A stretch of DNA of 64,000 nucleotides from Cupriavidus sp. D39 (lineage in GTDB: Bacteria; Pseudomonadota; Gammaproteobacteria; Burkholderiales; Burkholderiaceae), in assembly GCF_026627925.1 (NCBI RefSeq), contig NZ_JAPNLE010000006.1, positions 372,001 to 436,000 of the forward strand. The letters are read 5' to 3'. Below are positions 17,683-28,205 of the stretch, in pieces. A program made the position numbers and the translations under genes. Below the pieces are notes generated by a model. That model did not search any database. It was not told the DNA's origin and worked only from the letters and a program-made list of their open reading frames with translations. The first letter of the stretch is position 1. Each line of letters begins with the position of its first letter.

Positions 17683-18965
17683 ATGACACAACATCTGCCC
17701 ATGGATGCCGACACGCAGCTGGCAACACAAGGTAAGCGTCTTGCCCTGATCCGCCAGTACGCCAACGAGGCCGACCCTGCCGCGTTCGACGGCAAATGGC
17801 TGGCCGTACTCCGCTCTTGCGCTACTTGGTTCTCGTCCATGCCGCTGCAACCGGAACAACATGCCGAGCCCGGCGGCGCGTTCCGTGCCACGGTCGAAGT
17901 GGTCTACTTCGCCATGCGGCTGTCGGGGGACAGAAGTTCGCGGCCGACCAGCCCTCTGAGCGCCGCCGCCGCCTCGAACCCCAGTACCTGCACGCACTCT
18001 TTCTGGCCGCGTGCTGTTCCTGGCTCGATGAACCCTGCCGGCACTTCCACTTCGTGCGCGAGGATACCGGCGAGCAGTGGGTGCCCGCCGCGCACGGCGC
18101 GTTTCATCCGTGGCTTGCGGGCAACCCCTACCGCGTGATACGTCTGGCGGCGCCGCTGCCGGTGGAACGCATGCGCAGCGCCCTGTTGGCACGCTCGATC
18201 CTTGGCGCCGACGCGCTGTCGTGGCTAGATGGCCCCGTGCTGACGGAGCTGTTCGGCGCGATCAACCCAGCCCCGATGCCGACCGGGTTCGAGGCACAGT
18301 TGCACAAGATTGTGCGCCAGGCAGTCGCAGCCACCCGTGACTACGAGCAGAAGGCACGCCGGGCAGTCTTCGCCCCGGACACCACCGTGCCGCCGTCGGC
18401 CGAACAGCTTGCCGCCGCGCCTACCCCCGGAGCGTCTGCTGCTAACCCCAAAGTCGGCCCTGCTGCCAAGGCTGCGGAACCGGTCGCGCCGCCGCCCAGC
18501 GCGGCAGCGGGCGCCGCCTCCCTGTTCGAGCCATCCGCCACCGCGCCTGTCGCGGCCACGACGGCCACCGGCCAGCCGGCAGCGGCAGAGCCCGTAGCAA
18601 CGACCATCGCGCCTGCCACGCCACCGAGCGCTCCGGTAGCCGGCGCCATCGATGCCGCCGCCATCGGCCGGGCACGCCGCGACACGCCGGACCCATTCAC
18701 CTTGCTGCTGGGAGGATCGCGAATGATGAGCGAGTTCTTCCGGGCGCTCGCCCAGGACGTCACCGCCGGCAAGGTCAAGGTTGCGTGGGCCGAGAAGGGT
18801 CTGGTCCTTCCCAAGAAGGTGCTTGGCAACTACGGCATCGCCAGCGAAACGCTGATCGAAAAGCTGCGCAAGGAGAGCTTGCTGTACGCCTTGCAGGGCA
18901 CCGACCTCGTTCTCACGGAGCGAATCGGCACGCTGATCCTGCCGCGCCCCAACCACCCTACCTGA
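17683..18965 (+). CDS. TraI_2-domain protein, candidate MOBH-type relaxase (one frameshift)
   Basis: Joined across a shift in the GGGGG run at 17925-17929, this encodes about 427 residues. The N-terminal half (LALIRQYANEADPAAFDGKWLAVLRS to HKIVRQAVAATRDYEQKARR) resembles the TraI_2 domain of HD-type relaxases found in R391-like and integrative conjugative elements. A long Ala/Pro linker (about residues 230-310) follows. The C-terminus (DPFTLLLGGSRMMSEFFRALAQDV to the end) resembles the winged-helix TraI_2 C-terminal domain. It precedes the coupling protein, as a relaxase should. It is shorter than classic MOBH TraI, and the HD metal-binding residues are not obvious, so catalytic competence is unproven. 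The broken frame is repaired by one added G. Confidence 0.65.
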
Positions 18966-18969
18966 TCCC

Positions 18970-20825
18970 ATGGTTCGCTACATCAATCACTTCCGCCCCA
19001 TGTTCGAGGCCCGCGCCGCGGTCGGCTGGGCGCTGGGCCTGGTGCTGATCTCCGCATCGGGGATGCCGCACGCGGGCCACTTCGCCGTCCTCTGCGCCGT
19101 CATGCTATTGCTGCGCGGCACGCAGGTATGGCGGGCGCTGGCCTTCCGCATGGCCATCTCGACCAAGTGGCTCGCCAAGATCCGCATCGACCAGCTGCTC
19201 GATGAGAGCGTGAAACTGCGCGAGCGCGACGATGCCATGTATCTGGGTACCGGCTTCGAATGGACGCAGAAGCACTGTCAGATCGCGCACGACATCCTGC
19301 GCATGCCGACTTCGGAAATCCCGGGCCTGCCACGTTGGCTGCCCACGGACATTACCCGCGCCATCGAGGCCAGGTTTGCCCCCGCCAACAGCATCCCGGA
19401 CCGGACCCCGCAAGGCCAGTCGTGGATTCACGGCATGGAACCCAAGAAGGTTCGCGTGCCTCTGCATTACAAGGCGCTCGGCGGTCATACGGCGGTGGGG
19501 GGCACCACGGGCGCAGGCAAGACGCGAACGTATGAGATCATTTCGACACAAGTGATCCATAATGCCGAAGATGTTTTAATTATTATTGACCCCAAAAATG
19601 ATCGTGACCTCAAAGATCGCATAAAAAGAGAATGCGAGCGCACCGGGCGCAAGTTCCTGTACTGGAAACAGGCCGCGCCGTCGGAGTCGATCCGCCTGAA
19701 CCCGCTGGAAAACTGGTCGCAGCCCTCCGAAATCCCCAGCCGCATCGCGCAACTGATGGAGGAAGGCCCGTTCCGCGACTTCGCGTTCCTCTTCATCGAC
19801 CGCGCGGTCAAGGGGAATTGTACGTCGGCGACAAGCCCAACCTGCGCTCCATCCTCAATTACGCGCAGTCCGGCATCAACAGCCTGCTGGAGCGCTGCCT
19901 CAAGCGCTTCTTCCCCGAGTCCGGCATGGCCGACTGGGAGGACGAGGTCAACGGCTTCATGCAGAAGCTTGGCCAGAAGAGCGGCGCCACCCTGCTCGAC
20001 GGCATGGTGCAACTCTACCTCCAGCGCTTTGCCAACGTCGGGCGCGGCCATGAGTCACTCGACGGCCTGGTCTCGACCTTTACGCATGACCGCGAGCACT
20101 ACATGCGCATCATTGCGTCCGCCTTGCCCCTGCTGCAGATGCTCGCCACCGGCGAGACCGGCCTGATGCTGGCGCCCAAGGCCGATGACTTCGATGACGA
20201 CCGGGAGATCTGGGACATCGACAAGATCATCAAGCAGAAGGCTGTGCTGTGCGTCGGGCTCGATTCCATGTCCAACAGCATCGTCGCCAAGGCCATTGCC
20301 TCGATGATTCTGTCCGACATCGCATCGGTGGCCGGCACGATCTACAACTTCTACGACAAGCCGCCTAGCGTTGTGCTCATCATCGACGAGGTGGCCGAGG
20401 CGATCAACGAGCAGGTGATCCAGATCCTCAACAAGGGCCGCGGTGCGGGCTTCAAGGCCTTCGTCGCCTTCCAGAGCCGCTCGGATTTGGAGGCGAAACT
20501 CGGTAACGCAGCAAAAATGCTGCAAGTCTTGGCGAACTTAAACAACCAAATCATCTTACGATTGGAAGACACCGACACGGCGCAGTGGTTCTCGGACAAG
20601 GTGGGCGAAACCGGCATCACCAACATCGTCCAGTCCAGCAGCACCAGCACTGGCAGTGAAGCCCACTTGGGCGAATTCAGCGGCTCGGTGTCCCGTTCCC
20701 GGCAGCTGGAAAAGGTGCCCTTGATTCCAATCCAGCTAATTACCCGATTGCCTAACCTCCAGTATTTCCTGCGGGTCTCCGGTGGCGCCGTCTACCTGGG
20801 CCGCATCCCCATCATCGAAGGATAA
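18970..20825 (+). CDS. virD4: VirD4/TraD-type coupling protein (one frameshift)
   Basis: This coupling ATPase would bring the relaxase-DNA complex to the channel. It has two N-terminal hydrophobic segments (VGWALGLVLISASGMPHAG and HFAVLCAVMLLLRG), Walker A (AVGGTTGAGKTRTYEII, near 19490-19540), an ILIIDPKNDRDL-type strand, Walker B (VVLIIDEVAEAINEQV, near 20370), and the conserved arginine-finger region FVAFQSRSDLEAKLGN. The frame breaks in the GGGG run at 19812-19815; adding one G yields AVKGELYVGDKPNLRS and a continuous protein of about 619 residues. Local AT-rich patches at 19555-19630 and 20500-20570 stand out from the GC-rich surroundings. The frameshift is likely a sequence error. Confidence 0.88.
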
Positions 20826-20833
20826 GTTCGCAC

Positions 20834-21340
20834 ATGTCCAGCCTGTTTCGCCAGATCGTCAAGCAGCACAAGCTGTCGGCCAAACTGTCTCCCGTCTTCC
20901 TCTGCTTCCCGGAACTGGACGACGTCTGCACCCGGCTCGTGGACTTCATCGGCCTGAACTTCATCGTGCGCGACGAGCCGCTGGTAAAGGAAATGCTGAT
21001 GGACGCGCTCGCCGGCTACAAGGTCGAGCGCAAGGCCGACGACGGCAACGTCGCCTTCATGCGCGGCCTCTTTGCGCGGTCGCACGAGTTGTATGCCAAG
21101 CGTTATGCCGCCTTCAAGGGCGAGAAGTACAACGTCTGGGCCCCCTTCCTGGAGCCGATCCCGTTGTTCGAGGCGCGGCAGTTGCCGGGATATGTCTGCC
21201 GCATGGTCGATGAGCCGTGCCCCGAGCCGATCACGCCGCGCAGCGCCGCTTTTCAGTTGGCCGCTCGCGTCCTCAAGGGACCGACCTTCCGCCGCTATTT
21301 CGAGGAATACGATGCCAGTAGCCAACACGCTCATTGCTAA
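20834..21340 (+). CDS. Conserved transfer-region protein, unknown function
   Basis: This 168-residue soluble protein (MSSLFRQIVKQHKLSAKL...) begins eight bases after the coupling-protein stop. It has no signal peptide or membrane helix, is rich in Arg, Phe and Tyr, and ends in a weakly structured SSQHAHC tail. I do not recognise a family. Small soluble genes directly after virD4 in integrative conjugative elements often encode accessory mobilisation factors, so such a role is plausible by location only. Its last 29 bases overlap the start of the next small gene. Confidence 0.7.
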   Translation: MSSLFRQIVKQHKLSAKLSPVFLCFPELDDVCTRLVDFIGLNFIVRDEPLVKEMLMDALAGYKVERKADDGNVAFMRGLFARSHELYAKRYAAFKGEKYNVWAPFLEPIPLFEARQLPGYVCRMVDEPCPEPITPRSAAFQLAARVLKGPTFRRYFEEYDASSQHAHC

Positions 21341-21557
21341 GCTCGCCCGTCTCGCGCCCAATGAGGTCGCGGACATGCGCGCGTGGGTGCGCGCCAACGA
21401 GGCCGATGCCCCGGTACCGGAAGGGTTCATCCAGGGCCGGCATGCGTTCGCCATGGCGCTGGTGAAGTTCGAACAGGATCGCCCCGCACAGTTCTGGGGT
21501 GGCCTTATCGCATTCATCGCGATTCCGTGCCTGGTACTTCATTCCCTGCTGCGCTGA
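21312..21557 (+). CDS. Small membrane protein of the transfer operon
   Basis: This 81-residue protein begins at an ATG inside the end of the previous gene, with GAGGAA upstream as its ribosome binding site. The soluble N-terminus (MPVANTLIAKLARLAPNEV) precedes a single C-terminal hydrophobic helix (FWGGLIAFIAIPCLVLHSLL), suggesting a tail-anchored inner-membrane protein. No family is recognised. The next gene starts two bases after its stop. Tight overlaps on both sides indicate cotranslation with the transfer operon. Confidence 0.65.
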   Translation: MPVANTLIAKLARLAPNEVADMRAWVRANEADAPVPEGFIQGRHAFAMALVKFEQDRPAQFWGGLIAFIAIPCLVLHSLLR

Positions 21558-21558
21558 T

Positions 21559-22176
21559 ATGTCCAACAGTCGTTTCGCTTCACACATGCGCCTGTGGCTG
21601 GTCGTCACGCCCGTATTACTGGCGACACTCGCGCCCGTGCTGACCGATGACAGGCACTTCGAGATCGATGCCACTGAGCAGGCTTCGGTCGAATCCGTGT
21701 TCGGGGAAGACCGGGCCAACGACCTAGCCAGTCGCGCCAACGACCGGTTCCGCGCGTGGTTCGTCGACTCGGGCGCGATACGCCGCTCCTATGCCGGTTC
21801 CGCGAACCAGACTCTTGTCAGCGATGGGGGCACAGCCGGCATCGCCTCGAACTGGATGCGGCACCTCTGGATGGAACTGTACCGCGCGATCTATCGGGCC
21901 ACGGTCGCCGGCAACTGGTTGTGGGGCGCGATCTTCTTCATGGCATCCATGCTCAACGACGGCGCGGTGCAGCGCCGCATCAGGGCCGCTGCGGCGGGGG
22001 TGGCCAGTCCCGTGGGTTTCCACCTCGCGGCACACGGGTTGCTGGTCGCATTTGGCGTTAGCGGCTCAGCCCTGCTTATGCCTATGTCGCTGCCCGCCGC
22101 AGTCTGGACGGGCGCGGCCGTCTGCATCGGAGCCCTCGCCTGGCAGCTTGCCGCCAGCTTCCATTCGAACCGGTAG
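21559..22176 (+). CDS. DUF4400-like integrating-conjugative-element membrane protein
   Basis: This 205-residue membrane protein has an N-terminal hydrophobic helix (LWLVVTPVLLATLAPVL), a soluble loop of about 90 residues, and three C-terminal hydrophobic segments (NWLWGAIFFMASMLNDGAV, GFHLAAHGLLVAFGVSGSALLM, AVWTGAAVCIGALAWQLAA). The layout and the ASMLNDGAVQRRIRAA region resemble the DUF4400 / PFL_4697-type proteins that sit next to the coupling protein in integrative conjugative elements. The molecular role of that family is not established. Family identification is by eye. Confidence 0.6.
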   Translation: MSNSRFASHMRLWLVVTPVLLATLAPVLTDDRHFEIDATEQASVESVFGEDRANDLASRANDRFRAWFVDSGAIRRSYAGSANQTLVSDGGTAGIASNWMRHLWMELYRAIYRATVAGNWLWGAIFFMASMLNDGAVQRRIRAAAAGVASPVGFHLAAHGLLVAFGVSGSALLMPMSLPAAVWTGAAVCIGALAWQLAASFHSNR

Positions 22177-22253
22177 CCGCACACACATCAACCACAACGC
22201 AACCATTCAACGCGGATCGCCCAACCTTGGGGGTCCATTCAGGAGAGAACAGC

Positions 22254-23147
22254 ATGACCACCAACACTGACACCGCCGTTGTCGCCACACTGGACGACGC
22301 GCCACTCGCCGCAGCAACCGATACCCTGGCCGCAAGTGTCCCGGCGATCGAGCTGGCCGACATGGCTCCCGGCACCGGCACCGGCACCGGCATCACCGAC
22401 GGCGCGGACGACGGTTCGCTGGAGCGCGAACTGCAAGAAATGGATGCGGCGGCCGAGACGCTGCGCAAAGAGGGCTTGATCTCGTTGGAGGAGGCCGCTG
22501 AGAAGAAAGCTGAGGTCGACAACACCCGCAAGCGCTTTCGCGAACTGAAGCCAGAGGACCGCGCCGCGATTATTCGCCGGCGTCGTGAAATCGGCGTCCA
22601 GATTCTGACCCGCCAACTGGCCGGCGCCGCGGTCGTACCGGTCGCCATCAAGCTCAACCACACGCGCCTGCGCCCCCTGTTTGAACAATGGTGGCCGTTC
22701 ATGAACCGCATGAGCATCAACCTGCAGCGCTTTGGCAGCGCCACCTATGCCAAGTCGGAGCTGGCCGCCGTGGAAGAATATTTCGAGCGTGCGCTGTCGC
22801 GCATGGAGGACTACGTCGACGAACAGTTGCGCGTCGCCGAAGCGCTGCGCACGCAGCGCGAAGCAGAGATGCGAGCGAAGAGCGACATTGTGTTTGAGCC
22901 GACGGTCACGCTGCCATCGTTGAGCCTCACGGTCGAAGCCTATTCTCGCTTCTCGATGCGCGTGCTGGGCGTGCTGGCCAAGTTCGACCGCACGATGGAT
23001 CAGTTCGACTTCATGGTGTGGAATGGCATTCGCGACCAGACCGACATCAACGACGAGGTGGCGCGCTTCTTGCGCAGCTTCCACCCGCTCGGCCTACGCG
23101 GCTACACGACCCACCTGAAGCTGATGACCACAGTGCGCGGCGTCTGA
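22254..23147 (+). CDS. Conjugative-element accessory protein (DUF1845/PFL_4669-like)
   Basis: This roughly 297-residue cytoplasmic protein starts at the ATG at 22254, which follows AGGAGAG by about seven bases. An acidic, Ala-rich N-terminus with a Gly/Thr repeat (GTGTGTG) is followed by a charged helical region (LRKEGLISLEEAAEKKAEVDN) and a globular C-terminal half (ILTRQLAGAAVVPVAIKLNHTRL to RGYTTHLKLMTTVRGV). The C-terminal half resembles proteins annotated in integrative conjugative elements as PFL_4669/DUF1845, whose job is unknown. It is the last gene that clearly belongs to the transfer region. The assignment is tentative. Confidence 0.6.
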   Translation: MTTNTDTAVVATLDDAPLAAATDTLAASVPAIELADMAPGTGTGTGITDGADDGSLERELQEMDAAAETLRKEGLISLEEAAEKKAEVDNTRKRFRELKPEDRAAIIRRRREIGVQILTRQLAGAAVVPVAIKLNHTRLRPLFEQWWPFMNRMSINLQRFGSATYAKSELAAVEEYFERALSRMEDYVDEQLRVAEALRTQREAEMRAKSDIVFEPTVTLPSLSLTVEAYSRFSMRVLGVLAKFDRTMDQFDFMVWNGIRDQTDINDEVARFLRSFHPLGLRGYTTHLKLMTTVRGV

Positions 23148-23225
23148 ACGTTACGTGCCGCCCCTCCTGTTCGCGGGCGGCATCCACCCCGAAACACCGA
23201 CCGACCGATTGACAGGCTAAACCAT

Positions 23226-23414
23226 ATGGACTTGACGAACGCCAGGGTGGAATTCCAGACCGACTTCAATTCGTTCGGTGAAGGGATTGTCATCGCGCAT
23301 GACAGCAACAACGGCCGTCTCGTGATCCGCGACGACGACGGCATCCACTGGCGAGGCTTTGATGATCACATCGAAGTCATTGAGCGTCCCGATGAGCGCA
23401 CTTCCCATGCTTGA
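23226..23414 (+). CDS. Small hypothetical protein upstream of the UvrD-type helicase
   Basis: This 62-residue acidic protein has no signal or membrane segment. Its composition (RVEFQTDFNSFGEGIVIA, LVIRDDDGIHWRGFDDHIEVIE) suggests a small beta-barrel fold. Its 3' end overlaps the helicase start (ATG 23392) by 23 bases, so the two are probably cotranslated and may act together. No family is recognised. Coding is supported by the overlap and by plausible codon composition, not by homology. Confidence 0.5.
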   Translation: MDLTNARVEFQTDFNSFGEGIVIAHDSNNGRLVIRDDDGIHWRGFDDHIEVIERPDERTSHA

Positions 23415-25119
23415 TGAACTTAATCCGGCCCAGCGCGAAGTGGTGGAATTGCGTAAGCATTGCGTCGCCGTCGCGTGCCCAGGTGCCGGAAAGACCAAGA
23501 CCATCGCCACCAAGGCCGCAATGCTGCTCGCGGATCCGAATGCCACGGTCGGCGCGGTGACGTTCAGCAAGGATGCCGCAGTGGAACTGCGCGACCGCAT
23601 CGTGGCGTTGGCAGGACCGGGTGCGAAGAGACGGTTGTTAGCGGGGACATTCCACTCCCTCGCCTACAAGCAGCTTGGCCAAGCGGACAGGAAGCGCCCC
23701 GATATCGCAAGCGACGGGGATCGCATCGCCATCCTCACCCAGGTCCTCGAGGACATTGGTCTAGAGTGGAAAGTCGAAGACGCAGTCGCCGTCATTGAAC
23801 GACTGAAGACTGAGCTTTCCAATCCGCCGCCTGCAACCATCGAGGCGCAACTCTTTGACGCGTATCAACGCGCTCTGGAGCGCAATGGGAGGGTTGACTT
23901 TCAGGACCTCCTGCGTCTCGCTGTTGACGGCATGCAGCGCGGCACGATCGAGCCCTATCGACTCCACTATCTACTTGTCGACGAATATCAGGACTGTGAC
24001 GGACTGCAAACCATGTGGACCGCACAGCACGCACAAGCAGGCGCTGTAGTCACTATTGTTGGTGACGATGATCAGAGCATATACGGCTTCAGAAACGCCT
24101 GTGGCTCTAAAGGTATGGAGGCCTTCATTGCGCAGTTTGACGCGCAACCGGTTGTCCTTGGCCAGAACTACCGATCGCACTCCGAGATCCTGGCCGCCGC
24201 GGACAAGGTCATCCGCAACAACCAGAACCGAATCCCGAAAGAATTGGTGGCGCACCGAGGCCCCGGAGGCAGCGTTGGATTTCAGCGCTTCGATGACGAG
24301 TACGCAGAAGCCGTTGCTGCGGTTGAAGCGCTAGTGCCAGTACTAAGACAGGGAAAGACTGCCGCTGTACTCGCGCGGACCAACCGAATACTCGACCCAG
24401 TGGAGGCGGTATGCCGCTCGCACGGCGTGAAGTACTACCGTGCCGCCGGCCGCTCAATACTCGATCGACCAGAGGCCGCGTTGATGGGGAGCCTCCTGGA
24501 GCTAATCCAGAAGACGAAGAAGACTGGTCTAGACGCTCTGCTTGGCTACGCGGGCCTTGGATCTCAGGACCTTCAGCTACTTCACCGGAAGACTGGGCCG
24601 TCTCCGCAATTTGACCAGCTCAAGAAGAAGGATCTTGTGGCGATCGGGATATCAGAGCATGCCGCGGACAAGTATCGCGATCTGATTAAGAAGCTCTCCG
24701 AATGGCGTTCGCTCTGCGAGCGGCAGTTTTTCTCCCTCATTCTTGACGGCGTTCGGGAGTGGATGCTGCAGTGGGCAATGGCAGACCAGGCTAAGCGCGC
24801 GATCAACACAACCTATGACGTTTTATCCCGACTGAATGGACCTTTCTCTGATCGCTTGGAGTTCCTACGGCGTGCAAACAACGAGCCCTCCCCTGACGCG
24901 CTCGTGTTGACGACCATGCACGCTTCCAAAGGACGCGAGTGGTCGGGCACGTGGGTTATCCGCGCCGAGGAGACTGTAGTCCCAGATGAAGGTAGCACGG
25001 AAGCCGAGGAGCGCCGACTCTTCTACGTAGCGCTCACACGTGCCAAAGACTGGCTTTTCGTGAGTACCGCAAAGAAGAACCCGACTTCTCGATTTGTCAT
25101 AGAGGCGGGGCTAAGCTGA
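23392..25119 (+). CDS. UvrD/Rep-type superfamily 1 DNA helicase
   Basis: This 575-residue SF1A helicase carries the canonical motifs: Q-motif region LNPAQREVV, motif I VACPGAGKTKTIATKAA, Ia region VTFSKDAAVEL, motif II LLVDEYQDCD, motif III VGDDDQSIYGFRNA, motif IV-like VLGQNYRSHSEIL, and the C-terminal motifs VLTTMHASKGREW and RRLFYVALTRAKDWLFV. It translocates 3' to 5' on single-stranded DNA and could act in plasmid replication, repair, or defence. The start at 23392 is chosen because the next methionine (23407) would remove little and the earlier ones lack a ribosome binding site. It lies between transfer and replication modules beside another helicase. Confidence 0.88.
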   Translation: MSALPMLDELNPAQREVVELRKHCVAVACPGAGKTKTIATKAAMLLADPNATVGAVTFSKDAAVELRDRIVALAGPGAKRRLLAGTFHSLAYKQLGQADRKRPDIASDGDRIAILTQVLEDIGLEWKVEDAVAVIERLKTELSNPPPATIEAQLFDAYQRALERNGRVDFQDLLRLAVDGMQRGTIEPYRLHYLLVDEYQDCDGLQTMWTAQHAQAGAVVTIVGDDDQSIYGFRNACGSKGMEAFIAQFDAQPVVLGQNYRSHSEILAAADKVIRNNQNRIPKELVAHRGPGGSVGFQRFDDEYAEAVAAVEALVPVLRQGKTAAVLARTNRILDPVEAVCRSHGVKYYRAAGRSILDRPEAALMGSLLELIQKTKKTGLDALLGYAGLGSQDLQLLHRKTGPSPQFDQLKKKDLVAIGISEHAADKYRDLIKKLSEWRSLCERQFFSLILDGVREWMLQWAMADQAKRAINTTYDVLSRLNGPFSDRLEFLRRANNEPSPDALVLTTMHASKGREWSGTWVIRAEETVVPDEGSTEAEERRLFYVALTRAKDWLFVSTAKKNPTSRFVIEAGLS

Positions 25120-25284
25120 ACCGCAGCGCCTACCGATCAAGCGGGTTTCTACATCGAGCTCCGGTCCAGCATCGGATCCTGATTCGATTGGCAGAAATGA
25201 TCCGTTAGCACAGTTACTTGCTTATCTTCGTTCGCAATGTACCTTGATCCACTCCTGTCGATCCGCAAAGTCGCAAATTAAGAA
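25120..25284. other. Intergenic gap between the two helicase genes
   Basis: These 165 bases hold no gene. The sequence is slightly AT-richer than its surroundings (CTTGCTTATCTTCGTTCGC and GTCGCAAATTAAGAAATG near the end), so it may hold the promoter of the downstream DEAH helicase. No terminator hairpin with a T-run is visible. Confidence 0.4.
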
Positions 25285-28088
25285 ATGAAATCTCGCCGCC
25301 TCCATCAATCCCGTGCCATTCATGACGTCCTTTCCGGCTTCAAGCGCGCTAGCCGCGGGCAGCTCGTGATGGCCTGCGGAACGGGGAAGACTCTAACAAC
25401 GCGCTGGATTGCCGAGGATATCGGTGCAGACTTAATACTTGTGCTGGTACCGACGATCGGGTTGCTAGACCAATTCGCCTCCGAGTGGCGGGACAACTGC
25501 TCCCCACAGCACCGCTACGCGACCCTATGTGTCTGCTCTGACAGCACTGTCGGCTCACCTAGCGTCGATGACGATCCTGTGGACGTCTCCACCGCAGATC
25601 TTATGGAACATAGGTTCGAGGTTTCTGCAGATACACAACGTATTGCGGAGTTCATGAGCACGGCGGGCCGCAAAGTGGTCTTCTGCACCTACCAGTCCTC
25701 CCATTTGATCGCCGCTGTCCAAGTAGATGCTGTAGTGCCGGATTTTGACCTGGCCATCGCTGACGAAGCGCACCGGTGCGCCGGCAATATGGGCAGCGCT
25801 TTTGCCACGATCGTTGACGGCGATCGCATTCGCGCTAGCAGGCGTCTCTTCGCTACTGCGACTCCAAGGATATATAGGCGCGCATCTCGAAGGAAGGATA
25901 GCGTCCGCGAGGCATTCGACATGAATGACGAAGCGCGATTTGGTTCGCGCTTTCACACGCTCTCATTCGGTGCCGCCATCCAGCAGGGACTTCTTTCCGA
26001 CTACCGCGTGGCGGTAATCCTGATCGACGATGCCGATGTGCAATCGATGCTGCAGCAGTTTGGCCAATCAGGTTTCGGGCGGTCCGCGAACGAAATGTGG
26101 CGGTGCGCCGCGCAGGTTGGCCTGTTGAAGGCAATGCGTGAATTCGACCTGCGGAGGGTAATCAGCTTCCATCAGCACGTGCGCGGCGCGAAGGAGTTCG
26201 CCGATGAGCTCCCGGCTGTAGCACGAGCAATGTGGGCAGATGTCCCCATATCCGAGATCCCGGCTACAGATCACGTATCCGGCGCGATGAATGCGAACGC
26301 TCGGAAGCAGAAGCTGTTGTCGTTTCGCGACGCGAGTGACGACCGCCGCGTGTTGACCAATGCGCGATGCCTAACCGAAGGGGTGGACGTTCCTGGCATC
26401 GACGGAGTTGCCTTCATTGATCCGCGGGGCAGCGAGATCGACATCATCCAAGCTCTAGGACGCGCCATCCGTCTGCACAAACACAAGGAGTACGGCACGA
26501 TCGTTCTGCCCGTCTTTCTCGGTACTGGCGAGTCGGCGAGCGACGTCATTGCGAAAACCGATTTCAAGCCGGTTTGGGAAGTACTCAATGCCCTGCGCGC
26601 GCATGACGGTGACTTTGAAATGGCGTTGAAGGGGCGGCGCCAGGCTTTAGGTGCGGTTTCGAGAAGTGAGGCACTTCCATTCGCGAAGATCGAATGGGTT
26701 ACCACTGGCCGTGTTATAGGGTTGGCCGAGGCGCTACAGCCTATTCTTGTCGATAGGCTCACCGATGGCTGGGAAGAAGGCTTCGGCGCCGCCAAGGCAC
26801 ATTGGGAACTTCATGGCCACTGCAATGTGTCTGGCGACACGAGGTGGCCGGATGATGGCCCATCAGCCTATCCGCTTGGGAGATGGCTGCATACCCAGCG
26901 GTACATGAGAAGCACCGGAAAGCTATCCAACGAACGAACTGAACGACTCTCAGCGTTGGGGGTTGTGTGGAATCAGCTTGACGCGGCGTGGGAAGAAGCC
27001 TACGCGTGCCTGTCCGCATGGCATCGTGTCCATGGTCATTCCAATGTCCGTCGCAGCGCGCGTTGGCCAGAGGATGACCCGGATGGTTTTCAACTCGGTG
27101 TGTGGGTCCGAGTACAACGCGTGGCGCAAAAGAGCGGCCGCCTATCTGACTCCCGTCAGACCAGGCTCAAGTCTCTTGGCTTCGTGTGGGACTCTCGCGC
27201 TTCTGCGTGGGGCGAGGCCTTTGCCCATGCAATCTCTTGGCGAACTCGCTATGGCACATTCACCCCCCTCAGGCGGCGACGTGGCCTGAAGACGATCCGA
27301 ACGGGTTTCGTCTGGGCGCTTGGTTGAACGCGCAGAGAATCGCAAAGCGCGACGGTGAGCTTTCGGTCGACCGCATTGCGCAACTCGAAGGGTTGGGCGT
27401 CGTATGGAGTCCCGCTGCCGATGCGTGGGCCGATGCCTTTGAATGTGCGGTTGCCTGGTACAAGAGATATGGGCATTGCGATGTGCCTCAGCGTGCAACC
27501 TGGCCTGAATCAGAATCTGGCGCTTTTCGCCTGGGGCATTGGCTTGGTTGCCAGCGCGCAGCGAAGTTGAAGGGAAGTCTCGATTGCGAGCGCGTTGGGC
27601 GGCTAGAGTCGTTGAGTATCGTGTGGGATCCACTGCAAGCGGCATGGGACGAAGCATTTGCCAAGGCGGCCTCATGGCGCGAGACGTTTGGTCACTTAAG
27701 TCCGAGCCAAGACGCGACATGGCCCGTTGGTGACGCAAGCGGATTCAGCATAGGCGCGTGGGTCAACTCGCAGCGCCGCGCCCGGAGGGCGGGCAAACTG
27801 GCAAATGAACGACTGGTTCGGCTCGAATCGCTTGGGATAGTGTGGGAGCCGCGGTTAGAGCGGCTTGAGCGGCGCGCTGGATTGCCCGCCAACTCCACGC
27901 CCTCCTCCTCCGGGCCGGCTGTGCGCCGGGAGAGTCGCCGGCCGCCGGTAACCCCTGTCCCGCGCGGCAATCAGCGGACCCGCACTCTTACGAGGAAAGG
28001 CCGCTCGCTCCTGCACGAGTACCGCGCGGTTTGCTTTTGGTCTGAAGGGTTGCCTCTCCACTGTGCGCACGCACCCTTGGAATGCTGA
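25285..28088 (+). CDS. DEAH-box helicase with five helicase-associated (HA) repeats (one frameshift)
   Basis: This SF2 protein of about 934 residues has Walker A (VMACGTGKTLTTRW, near 25370), DEAH (IADEAHRCAG, near 25755), motif III (FATATPRIY) and a C-terminal helicase domain (RVLTNARCLTEGVDVPGIDGVAF and IIQALGRAIRLHKHKEYG). From about 26765 it continues with five tandem repeats of 65-70 residues, each of the form W-E-E-A-x(n)-GH-x-N/D-V...WP-x-D-x-x...LG-x-W...QR...L...R...L-x-x-L-G-x-V-W; these match the helicase-associated domain of bacterial SF2 proteins. The frame breaks in repeat three at the GG at 27253; adding one G restores RYGHIHPPQAATWPEDD. The last 70 residues are low-complexity and may be a fusion junction. 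Roles in DNA or RNA remodelling or defence are possible. Confidence 0.8.
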
Positions 28089-28205
28089 GAATAGCGTCGT
28101 GCGCGCTCTCGCTAAGACGTGCACTTCAGTTGGCGATTGAAAACCGCTATTCGCGCAGCCGGCCGATTCTCGCTCGGCCGTAGGCGAGCCGCCCGTGGAA
28201 ACCGC

